Shown here: piece after piece, positions 11,471-22,385 of the stretch
How positions within the stretch are numbered: position 1 is the first letter of the stretch
Layout: each line of letters opens with the position of its first letter
Assembly (NCBI RefSeq): GCF_018446385.1
Contig: NC_055996.1
Location: forward strand, 125,399,750 to 125,463,749
Source: Zingiber officinale
Lineage: Eukaryota; Streptophyta; Magnoliopsida; Zingiberales; Zingiberaceae
Direction: 5' to 3'
DNA: 64,000 bases
Translations under genes and position numbers: made by a program
Notes under the pieces: model-generated
The model's input: only the letters and a program-made list of their open reading frames with translations
What the model was told of the DNA's origin: nothing
Databases searched by the model: none

Positions 11471-12600
11471 AATTCTCACTTGGAGGTGAACGTTATCACA
11501 GAGAAGCCTCCTATGCTAGTTTATGAAGAAAATAAGGAGGTTCAGATCCATCCCAGTTGGTTGAAGGAAACTACCTTTATAACTGTCAATCTGGAGAGCG
11601 CGAAGAAGGTAGAGCTGGTTGCCTACCTTAGACGCAATTATGATATGTGTTCGCCTGGTTGACACACGAGCTTCCCAATATCTCACCAAGCGTGGCTTAG
11701 CACGAGCTCCACATCCGACTGGACACTCGGCCGGTGAAGCAAAAGAAAAGGTGCTTCAACGTGGAGCAAAATCTGATCATCTGGGCAGAGGTAGAGAAAC
11801 TACTGGAGGCCAACCATATACGGGAAGTTCAATTCTTGACCTAGCTCACTAATGTTGTGTTGGTCTCTAAGCCATGCAATAAATGGCGGGTCTACATCGA
11901 CTTCCGTTACTTGAATAAGGCGTGCCCAAAGGATTTCTATCCGTTTCCTCGGATAGAGATGGTGGACTCTACGACGGGCTACGAGCTTATCTGCATGCTC
12001 GACGAATATCAGGGTTACCACCAAGTGCTGCTCGCCCAAGAGGATCAAGAGAAGTCAGCTTCATCACGACCGATGGAACATACTGCTACAATGTCATGCC
12101 GTTCAAACTCAAGAACGTTAGTGCCACCTACTAGAGGCTCATGAACAAGGTGCTCCAACGACAGATCGGTCGTAACATGGAGGTATATGTCGATGGCATA
12201 TTAATAAAATCCCTCCGAGCTATTGAACTTTGTGTAGACATTGAGGAGACCTGTCAAACTCTGAGGGCTTATGGAATAAAGATGAACTCGAGCAAGTGCC
12301 TGTTCAGCGCAAGGAGCGGTTGATTTTTGGGGTACATCGTCACCGAGTGGGGGATCCAGGCGAATCCAAGCAAAGTTAAGGCCCTGCAAGACATGCCACC
12401 GTCGTGCAGCTTGAAGGAGGCCTAGCGGCTAACCAGATGAATTATCGTGTTGTCCAGGTTCATATCCAAGTCATCCGACTAGAGCCTACCATTCTTCAAG
12501 GTGCTGCACCGAGTGACAAAATTCCAGTGGGGCGGAGATTGCGATCGGGAGTTAGAAGAGCTCAAGGAGTACCTGAACTCCTTGCCTGTATTAGTTAAGC
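11471..12600 (+). pseudogene. G1 reverse transcriptase, decayed, catalytic YVDD altered
   Basis: The stretch at 11857-12045 (KWR-V-YIDFRYLNKACPKD.YPFPRI, then LD-x-Y-x-GY-x-Q-V) is the RT palm of Tat-type gypsy elements. At about 12186 the catalytic motif reads Y-V-D-G instead of Y-V-D-D, so the second aspartate is lost. Frameshifts separate the blocks. It would have copied element RNA into DNA. Confidence 0.75.
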
Positions 12601-13000
12601 CAAGAACTGGAGAGCAGCTCTAGATCTATTTGTCGACCACTGAATATGCGGTTGGCTTGACATTAGTAAAGCAGGACGACCACGAATAGCAACCCATGTA
12701 TTTTCTAAGCCATATATTGAAAGATGCAGAGTCCTGCTACACTGGTCTTGAAAAGTTAGCTTACGCTTTTGTACTTGCCACTCAGAGACTACGCTTGCAC
12801 TTCCTTGCACACCCGATCATCATAATGACCAACAACACCTTGGGAAGAGTCCTCCTTAACCCAGAGGCGTCTGGGCGGCTAATCAAATGGATAACTGAAC
12901 TAAGCGATTTTGATATTCAATATCAGCCTCAAACAGCGATCAAAGCTCAGGCCTTGGCAGATTTCGTCACAGATGTACAAAATGCTGAGTAGCATGGAGA
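12601..13000 (+). pseudogene. G1 RNase H
   Basis: Encodes E-Y-A-V-G-L-T-L-V near 12650 and P-M-Y-F-L-S-H-I-L-K-D-A-E-x-x-Y near 12700, followed by E-K-L-A-Y-A. The order is the usual gypsy RNase H that follows RT. A TAG stop at about 12689 breaks it. Confidence 0.7.
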
Positions 13001-13340
13001 ATATATGTCGACGGTTCATCCACCTGGCAAGACAGTAGAATTGGCATATTATTAATTTCACCGCGAGAGGATCGGATGCAAATTTTCATTCAGCTTGATT
13101 ATCGGGCCACCAATAACGAAGCCGAATATGAAGCCTTGATAGTCGGCTTGCAAGCCGCGTGGCATGTTGGAGCTACAAAAGACTTCATTCACTCAGACTC
13201 TCAATTGGCCGCTCAGCAACTATCAGGGGCGTTCGAGATAACAAACTCCCGACTCAAATTGTATACAGAAGGTTTTGAGAAGCTAAGAACAAACTTTCAG
13301 GAGGTCGTTATACAAAAAATCCCCCCGATTGAAAAATCAA
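13001..13340 (+). pseudogene. G1 second (archaeal-type) RNase H of the Tat lineage
   Basis: The frame near 13070-13330 carries A-T-N-N-E-A-E-Y-E-A-L followed by I-H-S-D-S-Q-L, the two acidic motifs of the extra RNase H known in Tat/Ogre elements. This domain is the main reason for assigning G1 to that lineage. Confidence 0.72.
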
Positions 13341-14650
13341 GCGGTGGATAAGCTGACAAAGTTAGTGAGTTCACTATCACCGATCATGATAGAGCAGCCG
13401 ATTGAGCAAGTTTCATTAGTGGCGCATATTGATAGGATGGAAGGGATAACCTTCCCAGGCAACTGGAGAATGACATTGGTAGAATTCCTCCGATTGGGCG
13501 CTGCACCTGCTGATCAGGAAGACGCCCACTCATTAAAAAAGAGAGTCGGACGATTCACCTTGGTTAGGGATTAGCTATACAAGAGAGTCTTCTCAAGGCT
13601 CTGCTCAAATGCGTTGGACTGGAGGACACATAGTACATCCTTCATGAAGTGCACCAAGGCTCCTATGGAAGCCATCCGGATGGTCGTTGGCTGACTCGAA
13701 AGATTCTATTGGCAGGATATTTTTTGCCCACCCTCTAAGAGGATGTCACTTGGATAGTGACCACTTGCCCGTCCTACCAAAAGTGTCACAACATCTCGCA
13801 CCGCCGACTGAGGAGATGAAGGTGTCCACGGTGTCTTTCCCATTCGACCAATGGAGCATGAACATCATTAGGTTGTTCCCCATGGTGATCTCTCAGCGAA
13901 GATTCTTGCTCGTCGCTGTGGATTACTTCTCCAAGTGGGTGGAGGCCGAGCCGCTGGCTAAAATAAGTGAACAGATGGTTATTAAATTCTTCTGGCAGAA
14001 CATCATGTGTTGGTTCGGCATCCCCCGCTGGATTATCTCAGACAACGGAAGGCAATTCGCCGGTTGGAGGCTTAGGGAATGGTGTGAAGGCTATGGTATC
14101 CAACATGCCTTCACCTCAATGGCCTACTCCCAAAGAAATGGTCAGGCGGAGGTCACAAACCAGGAGATCCTTAGAGGCCTACGAGCTCAACTCGACCACG
14201 TGGGAGGCAGCTGGGTCAATGAGCTCCCCAATGTTCTATGGGCCCTCCATACGACTCCCAAGGAGGCGGCCAACATCACACCATTTCACTTGGTGTATGA
14301 CGGTGAAGCGGTGGCCCCTGTTGAGGTTGGAATACAATCCGATGGTTCATCTTTACGATGAAGGGAATGCTAAGCGAAGGTGCACGGAGCTTGATTTGGT
14401 GGATGAGACACCGGACAAGGTTGCCATTCGACTGATGGCATACCGGCAGCATATGAAGCAGAGCTACAACCGAAGGGTGATCTCGAGATCCTTCTAAGCC
14501 GGCGACCTGGTCTGGAAAAGAATCAAGCCGATCAGCGACGTCAATAAGCTCGAGGCACCATGGATGGGACCTTACAAGGTCGTACAGAAACTCCGCTCGG
14601 AGGCCTACTACTTGGAGCGCAAACCATCTCCAACCCTATAGGGTCAGATG
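13341..14650 (+). pseudogene. G1 integrase
   Basis: The zinc-binding region at about 13640-13800 is broken. The catalytic core is open from 13687 to 14361: V-D-Y-F-S-K-W-V-E-A, then I-S-D-N-G-R-Q-F, then the Q-R-N-G-Q-A-E-V-T-N segment, giving a D-D-E triad. The C-terminal 'W-K-R-I-K-P..GPYKV' domain at 14510-14640 is in another frame. A frameshift near 14350 separates it. The enzyme would have inserted element cDNA. Confidence 0.78.
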
Positions 14651-14799
14651 AGAGGTGCGCGAGTGAACATTGATGTAATCCGTATATGTTTTTGTGATGC
14701 AGGACATATATTAATAAAAGATCAAATATCCCAGACTCTTGTGCCGATCGACCAAGTTAAAAGTCGAGCGACAACTGTAAACTCTTGTCTACGCATAAT
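14651..14799. other. Spacer after G1 integrase
   Basis: Non-coding link between the integrase end and the minisatellite. Nothing further seen. Confidence 0.4.
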
Positions 14800-15115
14800 A
14801 ACCATCGAGCGGCGACGTTAAACCCCAATCTTCGTCAACCGTTAAGCGACAACCTTAAACCCCAGTCTTCGTCAATCGTCGAACGGTGACGTTAAACCCC
14901 AATCTTCGTCAACCATCGAGCGGTGACGTTAAACCCCTGTCTTCATCAACCATTGAGCGACGATGTTAAACCCCAGTCTTCATCAACCCTCGAGCGGCAA
15001 CGTTAAACCCCTATCTTCGTCAACCGTCGAGCGGCGAAGTTAAACCCCAGTCTTCGTCAACCGTTGAGCGATGACGTTAACCCCCTGCCTTCCTTAGAGG
15101 TCAAGCGATGACCTT
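14800..15115. repeat. Minisatellite, about 37-bp unit, about 8 copies, inside G1
   Basis: Imperfect tandem copies of a unit containing TCGAGCGGCGACGTTAAACC and CCAGTCTTCGTCAACC. Copies differ by point changes and small indels. It lies between integrase and the antisense ORF, a place where Tat-lineage elements often carry tandem repeats. Confidence 0.85.
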
Positions 15116-15337
15116 AAACATGGGACTACGAAAAACAATATATCGATGGATGTGAAAGTGGGCAACCCATCATTGATCAGAAAAGAAGATACATTTGCAA
15201 GTAAAAAAAATGCTGAAGCAAAGACACAGAGCAACAGGAAAAACTCGCCGAGCGGGTGATTAAGCATTAACACTTCAAAAATTCTTACAAGAGCATAGAG
15301 GGCAATACAAAATCAGGCAACATTTGCACGAGCTAGC

Positions 15338-17710
15338 TCACTCAAGGTAATCCAAAGTATCATTGGGCAGTGACTCAGTTAGCTTGTCTTGGCTAATGAC
15401 ATTGCTTGTCAAAGTAATCAGAATGTAACCACCTTCCCTGAGTTGGTCGAGTGTCCCATCGATGGCGAGATTGAAGAAGTGGAGAGCCCGATCGGCGACC
15501 TTGTCATTAAAAACATTCGAGCAAAGATAGGCCTTCTTCATCAACTTGAACCTGCCAAACTCGGCTCCCTGATAAGTTTTGAGGGCCATTCGGGATGCCT
15601 ACAACTCCTCTGTCAGTTGGGCTAGCTCCTCAGCCTTGGCATCAAGCTAGGCCTTCGCTACAGACCAATCGATCAACCTGCCCTCTCGCTTGGCGTTCAG
15701 CAAGCCCTCCACATCCTTCAGGTTCTTAGCCAACACCCGAAACTCCTTATTTTTTATTTCCAAGTCTTCTATAGCTCGGAGCTTCCTGGTGTTGGGCGAG
15801 TGGATCTTCGCTTTGAAGGAGGTGGCTTGTTTATTAAGCCGAGCCAGCTGTGTTGCCTACTCGGCACTCTTGCCCTTCTCCGCTTCAAGCTGCTCTGAGC
15901 TCTTATTCAGATTGGCTCTTAACTAAGCCATCTCAGCGTTCATCTGCTCCAGTTGGGCCTGAGAAGTAGATGATTGGCTGCTTCGAGCACAAAGTTGTTG
16001 GACTTCATGCTCCAGATAAATAAGCCTGTGGCACATAACCAGGCTATCCACCCAGTACTGTAAAGACGATAACATTATATAAGCAGAGCGAACAAAAAAA
16101 AGGAGGAGAAAAAGAAAGGTATACATACTCCAATAGACATCTGGCTATGGCTATTAACCAGTTCCCCCAGAGCTATAATCGTCGCACGGGCTGAGGCATC
16201 AACCCATATCTGTGCAAGCGACCCTTGGATTCTTATTTGATGCTAGGGGTGAGGAGCCCTGGGTCGTCCGGATTACGGTACTCATCAATCGACAAGTGGA
16301 TGATTGTCGTTATTGATCGTTGGTTGCTCATACCAGAAGGATCAGAAGTTGCCCGACCCATGGGTTGTGAGGAGGAGATGGGCCGGATGCGGGACACCTA
16401 CGCCGCTGGCAAAGGTGATGACATGAATGCAATCAGTGGCATACAGATTGTCCCTCGAGGCAGCCCAGACAGTGAAGGCGTCCGGTCAGAGGATAGGGAT
16501 GCAGGGAGTTCCCTGATTCCCTGCTCGAGGACTGGAAGTGAAGTCTCACCCCGCTCAGATGAGGCTTGAGAGATGACCATTGTGGGGGGCTACAGGGCCG
16601 AAGTTGCAGATCGGGAGGTCCCCTTCGCTCAGCGTCTCTTGTGTTGACGAAGGGGCTCATCGAAGGTGTCCTACTTTGAGGCAACCGATATAGGGACCAT
16701 TGATGGCTGAACAGACGAAAGATCCATTGTTGTAGCCGCTGCGTCGCTCACGGCTGTCTGTCTACCCCTAACTCCACTCCCCAACACTTGAGTTCTCTCC
16801 TTGCCGAGCGGATCCTCAACAAACTGCGGCTCTCTAGCTCAGCTACAGCCACGGCGTTGATGTCTGCGTTCGTAAGCTTGCACTTGCCGGCTAGCCGAGC
16901 TCGCAACATGATTTGAGCTGCACAAAAGGAAGAAAAATCAGTTAGATTCAAAGGTTGGGAGAAAGAAAGAGCATACCTATGCTGGATGGAAGCTTTGTGC
17001 GGATCGGGCTCAGGCCGAACACGTAGAGGGCGTCCTCTAGTAGCAACTTGTGGATGTGGTATTTCTGATCGACTAAGTTTGAGGCTTAGAGGTTGTTCGA
17101 TCGACTCTTGTATTTGTTTGGCACTTCTAACTGCTAGCTGGTCGGAAAGTCCAGCCGTTCAGGAAAACGAACAAAGAAGAAGTAGTCCTTCTAATATTTT
17201 TGGAGAACGATATCTTATCAAAGAAAACTAGGCTCACTCGGGATTGGAAGAGAAAAATCCCTGGCTCAGACAATTTGGGATAATAGAAATAGTGGAAGAG
17301 TCAAGGAGTAAGAGGAATGTCATGCAGGCGGAATAGGACGACGACCTTGCTCAGTAGTCGAAAGGAGTTCAACACTAATTGATGGAGAGAAATCCGAAAG
17401 TATTTATAAATGGAAGAAAATAAGGGTGGATCAGGAACCATAGACCAGCAGTAAATTGATCCCTAAAGAAGAATAAAAAACCCGATGGCAGTTCGTTCGG
17501 GCAATCGTAAGCCGAAGGAAGAGCAATCTGATAGTCGGAGGGAATTTCGTAAGCGGCTCTCAAACTCTCAGCGTCGTCGCTGTCAAACTTGGATTCGATG
17601 GAGGTGTAACAGAGCCTAGGAACGACAGCGACGGCGGTGAGGGGGAGGGCTGGGGGGTGGGGGTAGAGAAGAGCTCGCCATCGAAAAATAAAAAAGTTGA
17701 AGAGGTGCAA
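15338..17710 (-). pseudogene. Antisense extra ORF of Tat element (gypsy-type 'Transposase_28'-like), decayed
   Basis: Reading leftward, the first part (17650-17380) encodes I-P-S-D-Y-Q-I-A-L-P ... F-F-R-D-Q-F-T-A-G-L-W-F-L-I-H-P-Y-F ... F-G-F-L-S-I-N. This resembles the 'putative gypsy type transposon' domain (PF04195) of plant elements (E/P..x-V-x-F-P, GLRLP-x-HPF, ILxxFGIxPxQLxPN). The later part (16130-15340) is a broken coiled-coil stretch rich in Lys, Glu and Gln ending A-L-K-T-Y-Q-G-A-E-F-G-R-F ... D-Y-L-E. Stops interrupt it. Extra ORFs in antisense orientation downstream of pol are known in Retand-type Tat elements. Its function is unknown. The promoter side was split off by TR-GAG B; a TATA box is at about 21746-21756 on the minus strand. 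Confidence 0.6.
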
Positions 17711-17751
17711 TGAAAAGATCCGATTGAAAGGGGAGGAAGCTTACTGAAAGG

Positions 17752-18660
17752 TGTTGGAACCCCAAGGTATTTTGATGTGATCAAACAAGCTAAGTTAGGT
17801 CCTGCATTTGTTTAACCCTTGTGTCTAAGTGTGCAGGAGCTTAGGAACACAGGAAGTCGAGTGGAAGACGCGGCTAGCGAGAAGGACGACACGGGAGAGA
17901 GCCGACGGGCTCGGTGCGTCCGAGGGACGAGGTGTCCGCGGAAGAGTACACCGGTGAACGAGAAGAGCGTGCGCGACGCTCGAGGGACGAGAAACCGGGA
18001 ATGAAGGCTGCTCGAGGAGAAGGCCGGAACATGGGTTCGGGTGAGCCCTATTCCGGAAGGCCGAGATCACCCAAGCTAGTGGAGCTGGAACAGAATACCC
18101 GGACCGAGACAAGCTGAACCGAAGCGGAGCGACCGGACGGAAAAAGTCAACCAGAGTTGACTTTTGGGGTCCGGGGCGCCCGGAACCCTCCGAGGCGCCC
18201 GGACCCCTCCGGGGCTCTCGGACCGAAGTTTTTGACCAAATCGAGTCAAACTCGATCTGAACGTTGGGGGATAAAGTTTTATCACCCCAGGGCGCCCGGA
18301 ACCCCTTCGGGGCGCCCCGACCAGTGCTATAAATATAGCACTGGTTTGCACAGATCATGCAACTCACTTGTAATCAATTCCTTCTGTGCTTTCAATTCTG
18401 TTCTTTTCATTTGTGCTGTCAACGTTGTAAAGAGGCTACTCCGCCCAGAGGAGAATCAGATAGTGCGCTTACATTCCTTGGATTAGAAATCCCCTGATTG
18501 CAAACCAAGTAAAACTCTGGTATTTGCTTTTCTTTACTTAGTCTCTTTTATTTATTTATTACAAGTGTTCATTATATAGTTGAAATCCGAGAAAGGTTCG
18601 AGTTTTATTTTGTAGGGCAATTCACCCCTCCCCTCTTGCCGGACTCCAAAGGGACCTACA
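17752..18660 (+). repeat. 5' LTR of TR-GAG B
   Basis: 909 bp. U3 holds three copies of a GGGGCGCCCGG palindromic unit (about 18174-18230), then a TATA box inside a palindrome (18320-18345). Frames of up to 180 codons on both strands recur in every LTR of the family and are not genes. Confidence 0.9.
18320..18345. promoter_or_regulatory. Palindromic TATA box, TR-GAG B 5' LTR
   Basis: Arms ACCAGTGCTATA and TATAGCACTGGT, 12 bp each, are perfect reverse complements around AA, so the TATAAATA box is centred in a palindrome. The same sequence is at 21358-21383 in the 3' LTR. Confidence 0.8.
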
Positions 18661-18716
18661 AGTGGTATCAGAGCAAGACGCTTCAGGAGGACTAACCGCC
18701 GATCGAAGCAACAAAG

Positions 18717-20165
18717 ATGGCCGGACCAAGCATTGTTCCACCAAAATTCGAGGGGAACTTCGCAGACTGGAAGCGTCGTATGGAGGTATTCCTAAAAACA
18801 GATTTTGAAATTCGGTTTATTATGAAATATGGTTTTGTAGCTCCAATAGATAAAGATGGAAAAGAAAAAGAAGAGAGCGATTGGACAAAGAAGGAGCAGA
18901 ATGAGTCGGTAGCAAACAGCCGTGCGGAACATCACCTGCTGAGCGTGTTACCGCCTCAAGAGGTCAACCGCATCGGAAACTATTTATCTGCTAAAGAACT
19001 TTGGGAGAAGTTCTTGGAACTCCACGAAGGCACGTCCGAAGTGAAGCTCGCTAGAAGGGACATCCTCCGCAACAAACTGATGAACATCGGTCTGGAGAAA
19101 GGTGAGAAAGTAGCCGGTCTACATGCAAAGGTAAAAGAACTAGTTACTGGTCTCAAAAACGTTGGTGAAACGGTAACAAACCGGGACACTATACGCTACG
19201 TGCTCAACGCGTTTCCAAGAACTCCGGAGTGGCCATCAATCGTCGATGCTTACTACATCTCAAAAAACCTGGAGGTAAGTACTTTAGAAGAGTTGTTTTC
19301 TATCCTTGAATTACACGAAACTAGATATGCAGAGATATCAAAGGACACAACCCAGACTATGGCACTGAACGCAACCAACAAGGATGAACCCGAGTCAGAC
19401 TCCGAAGACGATCAAGAAGCGTACATGGTAAAAAACTTTAAAAAGTTTTTTAGATCTAATAAATTTAAAATGCAGAATAAAAAGAATCAAAAAGGTAGAA
19501 GAAAGGTACGGTGCTACCAGTGTCAGAAGGAGGGACACCTAAGGGAAGACTGCCCAGAACTCAAGAAGGTCAAAATGAAGACATCCAAGAAACACAACCT
19601 AAAAGCAACTTGGGACGACACTTCTTCATCCGAATCAGAAGCTCAAGAATATGCCGGGATAGCACTGATGGCAAGCTACGAAGGACAAAGTACATCAGAA
19701 CCCAGCATCGATGAAGGGGGAGCGACCTCAGATGGAAGTAGCGAAGCAGGGGGAGATTCAGGCTTCAAGTCTGATATGGTAAGTGAGGTATGCCTCTTAC
19801 CCCCTGATGAACTTTACTTTGGTATCAAAGCTATGACTAAATCTATGTATAAATTAGAAAATAAAAATGCCAAATTAGAAAATAAAATTTTAGAAACAAA
19901 GAGAATCTTGGCAAAATCATGTCTTATAGAGGATTTTGAAAAATTAAAAATTGAAAATGAAAAACTAAAAGAAGAAATAGAAAGATTGAAAAAATCTAAT
20001 GGTTTAAATATTTCTACTTTTAGGAATTATAGAGGTTTAAATTGGTATTATAGATTTCATCAAAGTCAAATTAGAAATATATCAAAAATCTATATACCTA
20101 GGAAATATTTGGTTAATCCTGTAGGTAGGAACCTCTATTGGGTTCCAAAAACCTATTTAATTTAA
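18717..20165 (+). CDS. gag: Intact gag protein of TR-GAG B, 482 aa
   Basis: Structural capsid-type protein expected to assemble cytoplasmic particles and package element RNA. The start is the first ATG after the PBS, 42 bp downstream of it (CAACAAAGATGG). The N-terminal half (residues 1-215) is the copia gag core with PPKFEGNFADWKRRMEVF, ELWEKFLELHEGTSE, RYVLNAFPRTPEW and the VDAYYISK segment. A basic stretch precedes a CCHC zinc knuckle at about residues 266-279 (C-Y-Q-C-Q-K-E-G-H-L-R-E-D-C). An acidic Ser-rich region follows, then a Lys/Glu/Asn coiled coil (about 370-430) and a conserved C-terminus ending in W-V-P-K-T-Y-L-I. No pol follows. It is open throughout, unlike the gag of A and C1, so this copy could still supply particles. 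Function is inferred from the family. Confidence 0.9.
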   Translation: MAGPSIVPPKFEGNFADWKRRMEVFLKTDFEIRFIMKYGFVAPIDKDGKEKEESDWTKKEQNESVANSRAEHHLLSVLPPQEVNRIGNYLSAKELWEKFLELHEGTSEVKLARRDILRNKLMNIGLEKGEKVAGLHAKVKELVTGLKNVGETVTNRDTIRYVLNAFPRTPEWPSIVDAYYISKNLEVSTLEELFSILELHETRYAEISKDTTQTMALNATNKDEPESDSEDDQEAYMVKNFKKFFRSNKFKMQNKKNQKGRRKVRCYQCQKEGHLREDCPELKKVKMKTSKKHNLKATWDDTSSSESEAQEYAGIALMASYEGQSTSEPSIDEGGATSDGSSEAGGDSGFKSDMVSEVCLLPPDELYFGIKAMTKSMYKLENKNAKLENKILETKRILAKSCLIEDFEKLKIENEKLKEEIERLKKSNGLNISTFRNYRGLNWYYRFHQSQIRNISKIYIPRKYLVNPVGRNLYWVPKTYLI

Positions 20166-20827
20166 AATTAAAATTAGACTTAGCATTTTCAGCAAGGAAA
20201 TTAAACAACTAATTTCTTTATGAGGCTTTGTCTAAGGAAGTGGTTGTTACTCCAATAACCAAGAAAGCCTAGTGCCTCGCCACGACCTGGAAGCCAAGTA
20301 TCGAAATGAAAAGTTTAATTGACTAACTGAAAAAGCATTAATTTTAATTACTTAATGCTTTAAAAGAGTTATTCAATTTGTGTTAAAAAATATTTAAAAT
20401 TTTTAACTTGACTTAGAAATTTTTTATTATCTTAGAATTTTTTATGAAAATTGACTTAGAATTTTTTTTTTTTTTGAAAGTCATCTTAGAATTTTTTTTT
20501 TTATTATATTGCCTTATAATTTTTCTTAAAATTGACTTAGAATTGTTTCTTATGAATATTAACTTAGAATTTTTTTTTATCTGAAAAATGTTTTTACTTA
20601 GACATTTTTAAATATTTTACACTCAAAGTTTTTGTTTGAATTTACCTTAGACTTGTTTATAACCCCAATTCTTATGTGATCAAAGGAGGAGAAGTATGTT
20701 AAGTCTAGGGGGAGGTTATATAATTTTCCATTTGAAAAATACTTGGACTTATTTGAATATAAATTGTTTTTATTGCATATGTTTACCCTAACTTAACTTG
20801 GGTTGCTCACATAAAAAAGGGGGAGAT
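20166..20827 (+). other. TR-GAG B post-gag block, T-rich spacer and PPT
   Basis: 20180-20300 is the conserved block shared with A and C (AGGCTTTGTCTAAGGAAG, CTCCAATAACCAAGAA, CCTAGTGCCTCGCCACG). Then about 400 bp of T-rich DNA with repeated 'ACTTAGAATTTT' motifs, a GGGGGAGG run near 20705, and the polypurine tract before the LTR. Confidence 0.7.
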
Positions 20828-21698
20828 TGTTGGAACCCCAAGGTATTTTGATGTGATCAAACAAGCTAAGTTAGGTCCTGCGTTTGTTTAACCCTTGTGT
20901 CTAAGTGTGCAGGAGCTTAAGAACACAGGAAGTTGAGCGGAAGACGCGGCTAGCGAGAAGGACGACACGAGAGAGAGCCGACGGGCTCGGTGCGTCCGAG
21001 GGACGAGGTGTCCGCGGAAGAGTACACCGGTGGATGAGAAGAGCGTGCGCGACGCTCGAGGGACGAGAAACCGGGAAGGAAGGTTGCTCGAGGAGAAGGC
21101 CGGAACATGGGTTCGGGTGAGCCCTATTCCGGAAGGCCGAGATCACCCAAGCTAGTGGAGCCGGAACAGAAGACCAGGACCGAGACAAGCTGAACCGAAG
21201 CGGAGCGACCGGACGGAAAAAGTCAACCAGAGTTGACTTTTGGGGTCCGGGGCGCCCGGACCGAAGTTTTTGACCAGATCGAGTCAAACTCGATCTGAAC
21301 GTTGGGGGATAAAGTTTTATCCCCCCAGGGCGCCCGGAACCCTTTCGGGGCGTCCCGACCAGTGCTATAAATATAGCACTGGTTTGCACAGATCATGCAA
21401 CTCACTTGTAATCAATTCCTTCTGTGCTTTCAATTCTGTTCTTTTCATTTGTGCTGTCAACGTTGTAAAGAGGCTACTCCGCCCAGAGGAGAATCAGATA
21501 GTGCGCTTACATTCCTTGGATTAGCAATCCCCTGATTGCAAACCAAGTAAAACTCTGGTGTCTGCTTTTCTTTACTTAGTCTCTTTTATTTATTTATTAC
21601 AAGTGTTAATTATATAGTTGAAATCCGAGAAAGGTTCGAGTTTTATTTTGCAGGGCAATTCACCCCTCCCCTCTTGCCGACCTCCAAAGGGACCTACA
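20828..21698 (+). repeat. 3' LTR of TR-GAG B
   Basis: 871 bp, the same as 17752-18660 apart from loss of two 19-bp GC-rich units (one GGGGCGCCCGG copy remains at about 21246-21259) and scattered changes. Palindromic TATA box at 21358-21383. Confidence 0.9.
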
Positions 21699-21862
21699 AA
21701 AGGTTGCTGGAGAGACAGAAGGAACGAAAGGTGAAGCTCAGCGTTTATATACCAGTCTGTCAAGGAGTGGTCGAATGGCAAAGGCATGGGAATCCTCAAG
21801 GGCTACACTGGTCCTGTCAGTCGGACTTGCAACCTCCTTTAATTATACTTGAAGAGGAGGTT
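21699..21862 (-). promoter_or_regulatory. Upstream region of the G1 antisense ORF, with TATA box
   Basis: Continuation of gypsy sequence after TR-GAG B. On the minus strand GGTATATAAACGC (about 21757-21745) is a good TATA box directed at the antisense ORF that ran on at 17746 before the insertion. A purine-rich tract (GAAGAGGAGG) at 21851-21860 is the plus-strand PPT of G1. Confidence 0.5.
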
Positions 21863-22385
21863 TGTGATGCGACAATGGAGGGAAGCCTACCTGGCACGGG
21901 GTTAACTGCCACGGTGGAGGTCAAAGTCAAGGTGGTCAACGCCCAAGCGTCAAAGGGTCGAGCGGAGGATAATTGCAGCTGTCGGTCAGGACAGTCAAGG
22001 CCCGACCGGTGGGTGATATGTCTGACCGGACAATCCTTTCGACTCGGGAGGATATGATAAGCAGACGCTCAAGTCGTATTATTAAGGAACAGATAGAGAC
22101 TGGATAATTTTTCCGAATGGAAGAAGGCAGGTTACTTTAGCTGCCGCATGGAAGAGCAACCCAGGGCTGTAGAGCGAATGGGTCCCAGCCAAGCGTCTAC
22201 CCTGCTCAGTCAAGCAGTGAGACATGGCGGGCGGAGCACCGGCCGAGCGGCTACCCCGCTCAGCCTAACAATAGGACCACTAGTATCTCTCAACATCCTT
22301 TTGGGAGATAGTGTCGTTGACACGAGGCATGGTCGACAGGCGGATTGTATGACCAAAGTTTCTACTGTTATATCAGGGATATGCA
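21863..22385 (+). repeat. 3' LTR of G1, first 520 bp
   Basis: Homologous to 2515-3030 of the 5' LTR (AATGGAGGGAAGCCTACC, GTGGTCAACGCCCAAG, GGATATGATAAGCAGACG). It stops at ATATGCA where a copia element begins; the rest of this LTR is not found in the window. Confidence 0.75.

Larger units (their letters stand above)
17752..21698 (+). mobile_element. TR-GAG B: complete gag-only copia element, TSD AAAGG
   Basis: LTRs at 17752-18660 and 20828-21698 (TGTTGGAACC..GACCTACA) are flanked by 5-bp repeats AAAGG (17747-17751, 21699-21703). The PBS AGTGGTATCAGAGC follows the 5' LTR at 18661; a polypurine tract (AAAAAAGGGGGAGAT) precedes the 3' LTR. The only gene is an intact gag. It inserted in the upstream part of the antisense ORF of G1. 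The LTRs differ by a 38-bp unit contraction and few substitutions, so the insertion is fairly young. Confidence 0.92.
2513..22385 (+). mobile_element. Ty3/gypsy Tat-lineage element G1 (nested, decayed)
   Basis: Overall extent of one gypsy element. It comprises a 5' LTR (2513-4775), a leader motif GTGTTGTCTGTGGGAA, gag, protease, reverse transcriptase, RNase H, a second (archaeal-type) RNase H, integrase, a minisatellite, a minus-strand extra ORF and the start of the 3' LTR (21863-22385). Presence of the second RNase H plus an extra ORF after pol is diagnostic of the Tat/Ogre/Retand group. About 10 kb of younger insertions (solo LTR, TR-GAG A with its MITE, TR-GAG B) break it up. All genes carry stops or frameshifts, so it is dead. 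Confidence 0.8.

Noticed and set aside
17825-18367. 180-codon minus-strand frame in the TR-GAG LTR (also at 31236-31784 and 50835-51383)
   Set aside because: It recurs in every LTR copy, spans promoter and palindromes, and has no domain; a by-product of GC-rich LTR sequence.
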